Origin: Mytilus galloprovincialis
Taxonomy: Eukaryota > Mollusca > Bivalvia > Mytilida > Mytilidae
DNA length: 64,000 bases
Direction of reading: 5' to 3'
Assembly (NCBI RefSeq): GCF_965363235.1
Contig: NC_134848.1
Coordinates: 60,040,181-60,104,180, forward strand
Part shown: positions 40,601 through 55,600 of the stretch, in pieces
Layout of the letters: every line of letters begins with the position of its first letter
How positions within the stretch are numbered: position 1 is the stretch's first letter
Notes under the pieces: model-generated
Database searches by the model: none
Told to the model about the DNA's origin: nothing
Seen by the model: the letters and a program-made list of their open reading frames with translations, nothing else
Program-made: the position numbers and the translations under genes

Positions 40601-43600
40601 ATATTTGAATTGAACAGCATCAAACACGCATGTCCACATTTTATTTTTGGAAAGTCTGATTTGAAGTAAAACCTTAACTTTTTGAGAACATGTCTGTCTA
40701 AAACAGATGTCTTCTCGTTTCAGGTAAAGAGATGGTAGACTATATAGCAAATTACCTACAAAATATAAGACAAAGAAGAGTTTTTCCGAATGTTTCACCT
40801 GGTTACATGCGTACTCTGGTACCTGAAACAGCACCACAAGACGGAGAGCAATGGGACGATATATTTAAGGATGTAGAACGTGTTATCATGCCAGGAGTAA
40901 GTGATGATATTATAAATAAATATGTATCTTGGATATGAATCTATTGCCATGAACGCCTCTTATTTGACATTAATTTCTTCTTACTTGGGAGCTACCTTTT
41001 GATTTGGCGGGGGAGGGAGGCTAGGATGAAACTGTACATGTTGTCCTGCATTATTGTTGTTGTTGTAATCTCTGTCCTGACTTATTATTTTTCACTCTAT
41101 TCGGTCCTGCCCTTTTTTTATTACTAGTAGTTTATCATGACTTTTTTTCACATAAATTGTCATCCTGCCTCTTTTTTTGACAAGTTGTTAATTCTGCTTA
41201 TTTTTTACCCAAAACGCCTGTCCTGCCTTTTCCCAAATTTCGTCCCGCCCCTACAGATCGAGTGGTAGCTCCCTTATCATATTAAAAATTATCAAAAACT
41301 TGTTCTTTAGTATAGCCTTCAAGAATTTCACTTGACTAAAATGGAAACCAACCTTGTATCTATAAACTAACCAAGTTATTTACATGTAAGTGTATTTGAA
41401 GCTTAAATTCAAGTTACCAGAAGGTCTTACATGATCAATTGAAGCATCATGTATATTATACCCATGTATTCTGTCTTTTATGTGCACTTTAAAAAGGCTC
41501 TAAGGGAACGACCATTTAATTTAAGTACGGGTTGTACTGTTTTCTTGAAAAAAATCTCTCAGTATGATCCCCAACTTGATGGGTAAAATTATTGTTGTCA
41601 AGTACAGATGACGAACAAAATATAGTATTTTTTTAATAAGTTATAGTGATAAATTAAAAAAAAAATTTAATTGATAACTCGATAAGTTTCTGATTAGACA
41701 AAAAAACTATAAACCCGCTTAAAGTAAAATGGTTACTCCCTAACATGATTTGTTATTGGATTTTGGTATTCAAGTGTTTATCAAACATTTACTTCTTGTT
41801 AACTTTTTTGCTCATTGATGAAGACCCAGAATTTGTAACTGTATGCGGACATTAGTACTTGTTATGATACAGGCAGCTGAATATCAAAGCTGACGCTTTT
41901 TCTACTCAGATTTTTATTCATTCCTTTTCCGTTTTATTAAACACCGAATCTTTTATCGAATAGATATTTTTCCAATTTAACAACAAAGGTCTTTTTAATA
42001 GACATTCTTTATTAAAAACTCGCACGACAGATTCGCAATCGGATTGATTTTTTTTTACGGGTCACACATACAGTATTGTTAAATAGTCCTACCGAATGTA
42101 TAGTTCAATTTTACACCTAATCACACGTATTTTAATCATAGATCGAGTAAAATTATTTTATAATTAATATAACATTTGGGAAGTTATCTATACTATTAAA
42201 CGAGAAGACCTCATTTTTGGTGTCGCTTCTCTTCTTTCCACAATAAATTAATTAACACGCCTCTGTGTCCTATAGGTACAGTGCATAGTCGCATTTGTCA
42301 TCCATTCATATGATTATTCAGATTGAGTTATTTTAGGAGAAAAACGAGAAAAAAGGCATCCGGGTATTGTCCCGTCATTGTACGAAATTTTAAGTCAGAT
42401 TAGACTTCCGGTTTGCGTTTTTCTGTATACTTTGAACATACATATACTACGAATAAAGTGTATTTTCAGAATTTTATCTGCTATCATTTTCAAGTTTACT
42501 ATCCACGGCAGTCACAGAGTTTATTAAATAGAGAGGGTCTGTATACTATATCAATGATCACCATGGATCGATAAACTTAGAATTGAAAGTAAATACGCTT
42601 TATTTATATAATAATGAATGTTCATAATATACAGATAAGAGCTAAAATTATTCATGTGAACTTTTGATACTTTTTCTGAAATTCTCCAGTCATTAAATCT
42701 TTTACAAAATTCATTGATTACAAAAAAAAAAAAGAAGATGTGGTATGATTGCCATGTTGAGACAACTCTCCACAAGAGACCAAAATGACACAGAAATTAA
42801 CAATTATAGGTTACCGTACGGCCTTCAACAAAGAGAAAAGCCCATACCGCATACTAAGCTTCAAAAGGCCCCGAAATGACAATGTAAAACAATGCAAACG
42901 AGAAAACAAGCGGCCTTATTTATGTACAAAAATGAACGAAACTAAACAAATATGTAACACATAAACAAACGACAACCACTGAATTACAGGCTCCTTACTT
43001 CAATAAATGTTCATAACATACTAAATGTATGTTCATATTGAAATTGATAGAAAACCAAAAATTGGGAACTTTGGAAATAAAGGTGGAGGGTAAAAAAAAA
43101 CATTTTCCTGTCCCCAATAACCTATGACTTATTATACTTTTGCTGAAATTCTCCAGTCATTCTGTATTTAACAAAATTCTTCCAACAACACTTTACATAC
43201 CGATACTTTAAACTACGCTCTGAATGCCCGCGATTTCGCGGGTGTCTTCTAGTGTTATTAATTCTAAGAAATGATGTCACAGTATCAATTTTATACTATG
43301 ATCTGTTATAAAGATGATTTGTAACGGTCGTTCACGGCTGAAGTGATTTAATAAGCGACATATTTCTTACAATATTGTGTATGCATCAAACAATTATTGA
43401 CCAGTGTCGGGAGGTTAAAGATGATATCCAATTTCTGACCGTATATGAATTTGATAGAGATATAAGGAGGAAGCTATATTCAAATAATCGGGAGATGAAA
43501 ATTTCTCACTTTTAACAAAATGTGATCGATTGACTCACCTATAGTTTTTTATTACATTTTTCAAAGACGTGCAAGTCCGTAATTTATTGCAACTCATGGC

Positions 43601-46600
43601 TCTACCACTTTACTGCTGTATTTTTGTACAAATTTATTTCTTATTAATTCAAATTAAAAAATCACAACCAAATGTTCCAGATGTGTTTATTTGAAATAAT
43701 CTTATTCTTATACAGTAGTATACATTTCACTATGATAATAATTGTGTTTGTTTTACGTCCAGTTGCAAATATTTCATTCATATACAGGACGAAGACAAAA
43801 CAAAAACAATTAATAACAACAGTTAGAACATGTAATAGATCGCCTGGGATAAAGGGCGGGAAACTTTGACTTGCACTTGAAGATGAAAGTATAATGAATA
43901 GGGAACGACCACCTGTCTATCCCTCAAATAGTTGTAGCATACGTTCTTAAGATCGTCAATCGATTTCCACAAAACGGATCGTATATTTGACATCCCCAAT
44001 TCAGACCTAACGTGTCTGCGAATCTCTGCGTCAATCAACCAGCCGGGCCCTTACTTTGGAAAGCGTTTTACTGCCCATTGAAATAAAACTAAGGAATGAT
44101 AAAACTTATAACTGTCTACAAAAAACTTCATCGAAAACTCAAGACTAAGCAAAAAAAAAAAAAAAAAAAAAAAATGGAGGTGATTCGGATTGATAAACAA
44201 AAAAACTTATATATATATTTAGCATCGATCAACATAATCGATTTACAAGTAAAAAAATTTCATCCAAGACAAGAAAGTTCAGCACTTGTTATTTTTGTTA
44301 ATTTATTTCAGATAACACACTGGCAGAGCCCATACATGCATGCATATTTTCCGGCCTTGAACTCCTTTCCGTCGTTGCTGGGTGATATGTTAGCGGATGC
44401 CATTGGTTGTCTTGGTTTTACCTGGGTAAGTATTTTGTGATTGCATGAACATACAAAAATCAGTATAAAATTTTTAATGTTAAAATTCTAATATGTTTAA
44501 TTACATTTTAATATCATTTGTATACATACCCATTAAATAGATGTGTATCATTGAAAGATACAACTAAGTTGTACAATGTAATATGATTTTCGACGAACTT
44601 CAAATCGCTCTTGAAGGAGCCAGTAAGTCAGAAACCAAGCCCTTAGAAACGACCGTTGTTCCTACTTTCTTAATACAACAATAGGACTGATATTAAAACC
44701 CGCCATTCTGAAAATGCCTTAATTTCGCGGAAAAAATAATTTAGTATAGCTGCAATAATATACATGAGCTTATTTTATTTCTATCTTTCTTTCTTTTTTG
44801 TCATTTGATATAGTACATGTATATTAATGTATCGGTATTTGCATAAGTGGCGTGTGAAACCGTAAACCATTTTAAGCACTGTAATGAAGAATTTGTACAA
44901 TATGGAACATGTCCGTTATGTGTGGTCGCTTTTTATTATTTATTCACCACACAGTCAGTTATCTTGATTTTTCCTATGGATTTTAGCATAACCTCATTAA
45001 GGTAAAAAAAATATTAACATGCAAGAAGTGTAAAATGCTTCTTTTTTGGTAATTTATTTTCATTTTATCTGAAAAAACTTTTATTTTATTACGTTAGTTA
45101 CACGGGATTAAGTGTTAAAAGTTCTGTCAAGATAATCACCCAAACACTTTAATCGAGAAATTAAAAGCAAATAGCAAGCGTGATAAAATCTCTCAAAGCC
45201 CTTGGATAAACTCGTCTATAAAAAGTTGCATGTGGAAGTATGCGATGCAATCTACAGTTTTATTCCAAGTTCTTTTTGAGATATAATCTACTAACTTGCT
45301 ATACCATGCTGGCACGCAAATCATTAAATTTGGTTTCTGATTTTATTCAAATTTAAGCAATTATACTTCAATCTGCCAAATTCGTTTAATATATTTGTCA
45401 GCTAATATTAATTTAAAAGGAAAATTAGTTAATTAGTCTATTATTAAAATAAGTTTGTTCAAATTAAATCATTTTTATGAAAGGAAAAGAAATAATTAAG
45501 ATATTGCTTTAGTTACAAGAGCGAGTCATCATAAAATCAAGCCTATCGCAACCATGCAGCTAATACAAAACGAATTCAAAGGTACATAAGGGAGTGGATA
45601 GAATAAAAAAATCATCGAAGTTTCTAAGCTAAAACCTCGGTTAGCGAGGCGCGTGCTTCATCTACACACGACTCTAGTCAGAGCAGTACAAAGACCAAGG
45701 TAAAGAGTGCTAAAAACCAAAAATTCCGAAATACAACAAAAACGTGAAATTATATCATTTGCAATTCTTTACCCCTCTGATAGACACATCAATCAATAAA
45801 CAGTATCTCAAAAGAATAATTAACGAAAAAGAGAATTATTTTATAGTTAAGTCATGATACAATTACAGACCACCATTTTTAATACAAAAACCCACCTGCA
45901 ATGTCAAGAATGTGTCCTCACTTAGCTTCAACCAAAACATATTATTAACCATTATGATTTAACAGCTGACCTTATCAGATCAAATAAATGTACGATAATA
46001 GATATATAAAGATGTGGTATGAGTGCCAATGAGACAACTCTCCATCCAAGTCACAATTTGTAAAAATAAACCATTATAGGACCGTCATTATAGGTCAAGG
46101 TACGGTCTTCAAGATAAGTCCATACTGCGAATCTTTTGTCTTGTTCCGGGCTCCATTTTAATACACCAGATACATATTGTTGGTATTTGAAGCTTCTCAA
46201 AGATGTAGGCAGTATTTAAGAGTTAAAACAAAGAATGTAGACTTGGGTTCAGAATCATGTGTCGGAGTAATATGTCTTTCTACGCGTTGTCAAATTATGC
46301 GCTAAAAGGTACAATTTATCTCTGTATCAGAATCAAGGTATCTCAATATATCAGTAACAACTTATCGTCCTACATATGTGTAATGTTTGCCACTGTACAT
46401 TATTTGATTGATAAATTCGTCAACCCATGTGTTTTGGTATTTAATTTAGGCTTCTAGTCCAGCGTGTACAGAGTTAGAGACAATAGTAATGGATTGGCTT
46501 GGTAAAATGATTGGTTTACCTTCAGACTTCTTACATAGTAACAAACAGACAATGGGAGGAGGAGTTATACAGGTAATACAATGGGAGGAGGAGTTATCCA

Positions 46601-49600
46601 GGTAGTTAAGTTCATTCTATCTATCACAACATATATTTGCTGTTTTTGTACTAATGTTTTGTTTCTCTCAATAATATTTAATAATATCTTCACTCAAAGA
46701 ACGTCGAATTCTATTATGACAGAACTAGTATAAACAAATATATGTTTTTATATTTTCTTAGAAGAGAATATACGAAGTACGCTTTTAAAGCGCATTTTGA
46801 AATGTATAACGATTGCTTGTAAAAAGTTAAAAACACATTGGAAAATGCTACAAAAGGGGGTGGGTTGGACAAGTAAAGACATCGTGGTACATGAATAAAT
46901 AAAACGAAACACGAACAAGTTCACAAAATACAACTTAAAAACAAATACAAACTGATCCACACGAACCCAAGGGAAAATAAGGGTGATCTCAGGTGCTCTA
47001 GAAAGGCAATTTAGCAAGATCCTGCTCCGCCACTGGCATCCAATGTATTGCTCGTATTGAGTACACATTATCTGATCGAACATCAGTGACAAATCTCTTA
47101 ATATCTAACAGGTAACAGCAAGTGACTGTACCTTTATAGCATTGCTGGCTGCTAGAACAGAAATACTCCGGAAGTTCAAAAACTCAGGACTAGAAGATAT
47201 GGAAATCAATTCGAGGCTTGTTGCTTATTGTTCGGACCAGGTATGAACTATTCAATACTACATGATGCTTTTATGACTTTTATGTACATTTTGTTTAATT
47301 TCCATTGTAAAATTAACCAAAAAAGATTGGATTCATTCCAAAGAGTAAGAGTTCGTCCCATGGAGTTTGAGCAAAAATTAAGTCACACGGCGATGTCTGA
47401 TGAAAATAGAACATTTAACCTAGATACTTATCAAATTGGTTGTGTAATGAAATTTGAATTTCAGACACACAGTGTAATTAAATTCCCTCATTTTCGTACT
47501 TTTCCTTTTGCTTGTTGCTTTCAAGGTAACTATAGATATATCAGATTTGATTAATGGCCTGATGAGAAATAGATGACATTACTGATATTCCCGCCATTAA
47601 TGTCACATGACAAATAGATAACTGATACCACTAATGTCGAACGATTCTTTACATGACAGAGAACAGATGGCATTTGACATTTTCTTTTCGATGACAAAAG
47701 ATCGGTTTTGTAAGATCTTGTAAGAATTCCAAAACAATCGTAGAAATTGTAATTTTTATATTATTTGCGACTGAAAGATTTGAAAAAAAATACGTTCGAA
47801 AGAGTTCAATCAATCATGACACATTTTATATCAGCGTTACTATGTCGCAAGCTACATTTATTAAATTCCATCAATTAATAACAAAGAAGGATTTATTTCT
47901 TAAGTAAAGACGTAAAAATTTCCTGCAAATGTACAAAAAAACGAATGTTTTTATCATTAATTGTCCTTATGTGTGTTATTTTTCATTTTCTATTTTCTTT
48001 TCTACAGTTTCACCAAATACGTCTGATATTATGAAAAATTATTTTCAAATTTTTCAGGCTCATTCATCGGTTGAAAAAGCAGGATTGATTGCACTTGTGA
48101 AAATGAGGTTTATCGAATGTGACGACGAACTAAGCATGCGCGGTGATGCAATACAAGAGGTTATAGACAAAGATAGAGAAGACGGCTTGATACCGTTTTA
48201 TGTATGTTATTTTCATTTTGTTTATTTTTTTTGGTTACATCTTCTGACATCAGACTCTCGTTGAACTGAATTTTAAATGTGCGTACTGTTATGCGTTTAC
48301 TTTTCTACATTGGCTAGAGGTGTAGGGGAACGGTTGAGATCTCATAAACATGTTTAACCCCGCCGCATTTTTGCGCCTGTCCCAAGTCAGGAGTCTATGG
48401 CCTTTGTTAATCTTGTATTATTTTAATTTTAGTTTCTTGTGTACAATTTGGAAATTAGTATGGCGTTCATTATCACTGAACTAGTATATATTTGTTTAGG
48501 GGCCAGCTGAGGGACGCCTCCAGGTGCGGGAATTTCTCGCTACATTGAAGACCTGTTGGTGACCTTCTGCTGTTGTTTCTTTTCTATGGTCGGGTTGTTG
48601 TCTATTTGACACATACCCCATTTCCATTCTCAATTTTATAATTCATTTCAAGGTTCTCGATACTTGACTTGTTTGTTTTTTAAATTGCCTACTTTCATTA
48701 TTAGCCTCGAATCTACACTTTAATTAATCACAATATAACAAGAGGTAAACTGAATTATATATATAATAAGTTTATAAGTGCAGGAGTGCTCAAATTCAGC
48801 ATATTTGTAATTATTCCCTATTCCAACTTTGTGTCCATTCTCTTTCTCAGTAACACTATTCTTGCTTTCTATATTCCACATTCTTACTAGTTTATCCCAA
48901 TATCATCACATCCAAAATTCGAGTCACTCCTTCTGTAGTTTGAGAACACAAATCCCACCAAAAGTTCATTGTACCATTTTGAAGGTGAGAGGATATGTAT
49001 ATATGTACTGGTGTAATCAAAGTGTGCTGACTTCATTTAAATCACCACAAAGAAACTATTCATTTTAATATAACCAATAACATTGTCCGCGTAACATTTT
49101 CTATAAAATTTTGAAAACAACAAGTCATCAGGAATCTGAAGAGCAAGAGGATTTTATTGAACTGGGTTGGTAATTTAAAAAATCAGCATAAGAAGAACAG
49201 GGGTAAAACGGTCAACATTGATACCCAAAAAACTACATCGAAAATTACAAGTTGTGCAACACGAACCAATCAATAGGTTGTCTTATTGGTAAGTAAAAAT
49301 TCGGTGATATCTTTGTAGAAATATGAAAAGTAGAAAGGATTGTAGGAGTATCCGTAGTCATGATATCTGTGTACTAACTTGAGCCTGATAATCAAATGTA
49401 CATCCCTGTTATTCTACTTGTAGGTGTGTGCCACCTTGGGAACAACAGGTGCATGCGCATTCGATAACTTGAAAGAACTAGGACCAATTTGTAAGTATAA
49501 CTGCTTTCAGATTATTAAATAAAACCGTATATAATGTCAAAATACATCGTATAAAACTCAGAATAACTCCCACTGCAATACATAGTGGCATTTGACATGT

Positions 49601-52600
49601 TTAAAATGACGTTTGACACGTTTGTTTAATAGTCTGGGTCTTCTGGCGATATTGCCTACCATGTTCTTCAACTATACTCTTTTGCAAATAACCACAAATC
49701 TTATAACACGTAATATTTACAATCATGCACAGTATAAATAAACTCTATTGCATCTTGGCTATTCTAAAAGAAAATGTTTAAAAGTGAAACATTCATTGGA
49801 ACTATATCTTAGCTCAGCTGATTAATGTATAAGCACGACTGTGCAAATGTTATGAAATAATTACATATGCTACTGTGAAATAAATTTAAGTTTAACCTTT
49901 TTTCTTTGAACAGATGATTTGAACAGCTATTGTAAAATTGAATGTTAAAACGCAAATTAAATTGAATTTTTGACACAACTTTTTAAAATTATATAATATG
50001 GTGCATACTGTTATTGCGTTGCTCATGGTACAGGTTTATATTATATGTAGGAGTGATACGTAGTATTCATAACCATTAATAAATAGATAAAAACTTTTAA
50101 AACAACATGAACAGGCTAGGGTTCAACTCTTTAAGGCAAAGTTGACCTAAGATGGATTAAGATATTATTTTAGGCCTTTTTTCCCCTTCTTATGTGGAAA
50201 AGTAGTTAAAGAAAAATTACAAAAATACTGAACTCCGTGGAAAAATTCAAACGGAAAGTAGCAATGCTTCCTTACTTATCAATTTATTTTGATGTATGAG
50301 CGTTCCCGATGATGGAAAACCCAGAAAAGTGTTACAGACGCAAACCATTATTTATTAAAGTGTCATTTTGATATATTAGGTAGGTGAACGTTACGTGTTT
50401 AAGTAGTCATGCATATTTGACTTTCAATTATTTTGGTATAAGCATTCCTGGTCAAAAAGAATTCTGAAAAGGTGACATGGACGCAACAAACTCTATTAGC
50501 TTCTTGTTCATTTATTTGTAATGCAGGTGAAAGAGAAGGCTTGTGGCTCCACATCGATGCGGCATATGCTGGGACTGCATTCATCTGCCCAGAATTCAGG
50601 AAGTATATGGAAGGGGTTGAATATGCCAATTCGTTTGCATTTAACCCATCGAAATGGATGATGGTACATTTTGATTGTACGGCATTGTGGTAATTTGTAA
50701 ACATTATATAGATATTGCACATTAAAAGGGAATTAATATGATAAGAACAGAACAGAAATATTCATATGCATATGCCAGAGGAGCTTGAACAGAATATTTT
50801 CGCAACCACTTTCTATATTGGTAGTTAGATTATGAATAAAAACCATCTGTCAAAGACATGAAAGAGTCCGATACAAAAAAAAACCTAACAACAACAAAAA
50901 ATATGTGTAAAGTGGACTAACGGTACATGTACCGAAAGGATATTCAAACTGATAAGTCGGACAATACCTGAAAATGCCATGTCTGTACAACGAAAAAAAT
51001 ACAACAGTATACAAAACCAAACATTCAACCTATGGACTATCATATGAACTGGGAAGTAAATACTCCATATGCAGAAATATTGCTATATAAAATGAAAGGT
51101 TAAGCATTATGAAGCTTTAGTCCTCTACTTTGTCATAAAGTTTTGTTTTTAACCCTCGTTACCAATTTTTAGATGTAATTCTGGATATGAGGCACATGTT
51201 GTATCATTAATTTCAAGTTCGATCGAATAAATGAATTCAGGTTTAAATGCGACCTTCAGTGATATAAAATGTCAACTGTAACATGTGCACTCATACATAA
51301 TGAACTAGTGAGTATGCAAAATCGTTCGCTATTGTATTAAAACATAATTAGTAGTCAGTTGAAGGTTTATCTGAAATCAGTGGCGGATCCAGAATTTTTC
51401 ATAAATGGGGGCCCACTAACTGGGCCAGCTTCAGTCACGCTTCAGTGATTCCCTATATAAGCAACCAAATGTTTTCCCAAAAAGGGGGGGGCCGGGCCCC
51501 CCTGCCCCCCATAATCCGCCACTGGAAATAACAAATAAAACTCCATCATCTCACAGCATGCCAATCTTCTCCTTTTGAATGTATTGTTTTTCTCGCGTTC
51601 AAATTTATTCAAAGCTTATTGACACATCCTACATGCTCTACTGCGCACTAGGGGTCATAAAATATGCCTTTATGTCTATATAAGATTTACATATTCATTC
51701 TTTCATGCAATCAAAGTAGATATACATTACTGCAGATAATTTAAACAATCAAGAAAAAATTAAAATCACAAAAATACTTAGCTCCGAGGAAAATTCAAAA
51801 AGGAAAGTACCTAATCAAATGGCAAAATCAAGAGCGCAAACACACCAAAAGAATGGACAACAACTGTTTAAGATTTATTCATATTTAGATTTACGTATTT
51901 AGATAAGCATAGATCTGTCAAGTTAATGAATATGCTATAGCACGGCAAAAATGGAACTCATCGATTTAATAATTAGCCTCAGTCAACTCATAAGAATGAC
52001 TTTCATTTAAGGGTAAAAAATAGTGGAGCATTACACAGGACTTTCAACGTTGATCCTTTATATTTACAACATGAAAATACTGGTAAGTAATATTTTATAC
52101 AAATACTTGTATCAGATTTTTATTTCGAAGTGTGTAAATTATAACCAAGTAAGTATAAAATACATAAAATCCTATGTAAACAGACCAACATGACAAGAAA
52201 TTGTGGTCCTTTTGTCTCTTTTTTTATAACATCACATCGCACTATATGTAAATTCAAATTACATGAAAACGTTGCTTAATGAATCAAACATTGTCATGTG
52301 GATAGGTATAACGTGTCACGTGATAAGAAAAGTCGTAAACGTTTCATGATTGATTGTTGGTGTTTTAACTCAACATGTAAGCGCCACATTTGAACTTTGT
52401 TCGTGTTGACCAGCATTTTTGGTGGCGGAAGCCCGAAAACCACCGACTTTTGATACAAAAACTGACAATCCTACCCAATTAAGAATGGAGTCGAGTGTAC
52501 CCGCACGAGCGGGATTAGTACTCACAACCTCAGTGTTAACTAGCTACTGATTACAGTAGGAGAATATTCTGTCCTTGTTTGGTTTACGTTTTTGTTTTTA

Positions 52601-55600
52601 TTCTGTGGTTAGTCAGCACTGCGAAGTTGTCATGAACATCAATTATATGGTCATTTCTTTATAAAATTATTGTTCTGCACAACATTTTGAAATTTTGGGT
52701 GTCAATGATCTTTAACTTTATACTTGGCTTTCTGACTACTTTGGTGCGTCTCATATAGATGAATCACGCGTCTGGCGTATCAAATTATAAGCCTGGTACC
52801 TTTGATAACTATTAGCATGTTGAAATGTACTATTGAATAGTTTGTTTGTGTATTTTTCTGTCCTGAATGTTCTTGCATTTATTTCTACTGTAGTGCTGTC
52901 ATGTAATGTAGTCCTTTGAGTGTTATATTTAACATTGCAATAAAAGCGCGAGTTTTCTCTAACCACAAAATCAGGTTCAACCCACCATGTTTTTCGTCAA
53001 ACGTCCTGTACCAAGTCAGAAAAATTACAGTTGTTATTTTATATTTCGTTTCTGTTTGTGTTACACTGTCGTTTGTTTTTTTGCTGCACTTTAGTGTTTC
53101 TGTTGTTTCGTTGTTTTCCTTTTATAATTGATGGGTTTTGCTCGTTGCTTTGTAACCCGGATTTGTTTTCTCTCAATCGATTTACGACTTTGAACAGCGA
53201 TATACTACTCGTGCCTTTTTTTTTAGATTACTTTGCCACCGTTGCAACTGACAGAAACAAATATTAAGGGTATAATAGTATCAACCTCGTCGTAAGAAAA
53301 AATAGGTTTTGTAGTTAAGTAATCATTGTTTTCGGCAACAAAAGGGGACAATCTAAAGTTATTCTAGGTCTTTGTTTTTGATAGATGTCTTTCTGCTTTG
53401 TATTGATCTGATGAGTTTAAACTAATGTGTATAGTTTGTTCTTATGTTGTACTGTTACATTAATGTCAAAGGCTATGTAAAGAGTTTGGTGCACTAGCAA
53501 GCATATTTTACTACGCCCTATTCTCTATTGACATGTCAAAAACCAAGAACATGTAATCACTGGCTAGACTGAGAACAGCCACATAAAGAATGCGGAGTGT
53601 TAAACATGTTTGAAGGTAGCATACCCTCCCCTAAACTGGGACAATGGTGTAACTGTATATCATAAAGTTGTTAAGAATTATCAGGTAGGTCCGATCTACC
53701 ATGATATAAACTGATATTTATTAACTCTACAAGCTATGACCTCTGCTCTGTTTGGTTAAGTAAAGTAAAATTAAACAAGCAAAGAATGCTTTTTATACTC
53801 TGCATCCTTGTAATATTAATTTACAACAAATTTCCAAACAGGAACTTCATTTTGTTTTGTCATTTTTGTTCTTTACGTAATTCTGAAATTGTTTTATTGC
53901 ATTGCATTCACAGATATCATACTAAATCTATGCCATTATAAAATAAAGAAAGGACAATTAATAAGAGACTGAATTGAAAACGTCTGTCTTTACTTCATCT
54001 AAAAGCACTAAGCAAAATGAGAAAAAAACTAACGTGTGTTGCAAATAAAGAAAGGGAACACTCTTTCTATGTATAATCATGATAATCATGATTTGATTGT
54101 TTTAATAGAATTTCAAATTATGTTTTTTCTATCATACTCCATCTTCATGCACAGGTCGTAAATTTGATAATGAGAAGTCGTTTGTCTTATATTGGATCCT
54201 CAATGCTCTTCAACGTTGTACTTGTTTGGCGTTATAAATATTTTGATATGAGTGTCACTGATGAGTCTTGTGTAGACGAAACACGCGTCTGGCGTACTAA
54301 ATTATAATCCTGGTACCTTTGATAACTATTAGCATATATGCAGTTCTGAATTAAACTAGTTCTGATATACCAGAACTTTTTTTTCTAAAATTCCTACACC
54401 AACACGAAGTCTCAAGGGATGATTAATAATGATTAATATAGACATATAATAGGTTTATTCGATTAATTATCAAACCTGAATGTTTCTGAAACGAGCTTGT
54501 GTCCTCTATTTAGCCTTATGTTGTTCATTTACATTGTTTATTCATGTTGATATTCCAGTTTACTAAGATAACATCTGTTTTATAGTAGGCCAATGCATAC
54601 TAAAGACACACTAACGGTGTAAAATTACTCATGTCACGACAAGCTATTTTATTGAAATATCAACTTTTCTAACAATAACACTAATTAATTTACCTTCTCT
54701 CACAACGATATAATAAGAAATGTAAGGAATAATTTATCACAACCATTTATGATTTTATATCCGTGAGAGAAAATCAAACCAAACGATCAGGTACTCTTTT
54801 TTATTTAGATATAAAAATACACAAAAAAAAACGGTTTGACTTGGATTGTTTGATGATTATTATCATATCAAATCAAATGATTTATAAAAGTAATGTGATC
54901 AATACACTTAAAACGACGAATTCATTATTTTTTATATAATCTTTGAAGACCAAATGTATGCATAAACAAGGTGTATCTTTTAATTGTTGAAGGCCGTACA
55001 GTTGTCTACCATTGCTTACACCCACTGCATTTGACAATTGGTAGATGGTTGTCTCATTGGCAATCATACCACGTCTCCTTTTTTAGCTCATCTGGCCCGA
55101 AGGGCCAAATGAGCTTTTCCCATCACTTTACGTCCGGCGTCCGTCGTCGTCCTGCGTTAACTTTTACAAAAATCTTCTCCTCTGAAACTACTGGGCCAAA
55201 TTAAACCAAACTTAGCCACAATCATCATTGGGGTATCTAGTTTAAAAAATTTGTGGCGTGACCCCGCCAACTAACCAAGATGGCCGCCGTGGTTAAAAAT
55301 AGAACATAGGGGTAAAATGCAGTTTTTGGCTTATAACTCTGAAACCAAAGCATTTAGAGCAAATCTGACGAAGTTGAATTGTTTATCATGTCAAGATCTA
55401 TCTGCCCTGAAATTTTCAGATGAATCGGACAACCCGTTGTTGGGTTGCTGCCCCTAAATTGGTAATTTAAAGGAAATTTTACTTTTTTTTTGGTTATTGT
55501 CTTGACTATTATTATAGATAGAGATAAACTGTAAACAGCAATAATGTTCAGCAAAGTAAGATTTACAAATAAGTCAAACAGACCTAAATGGTCAGTTGAC

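Noticed and set aside
43823..44038. Minus-strand 71-codon frame
   Set aside because: No start context or domain. The area holds repeat fragments in HDC intron 2.
50399..50722. Minus-strand frames of 107 and 70 codons
   Set aside because: They are shadows of HDC exon 8, which is strongly supported on the plus strand.
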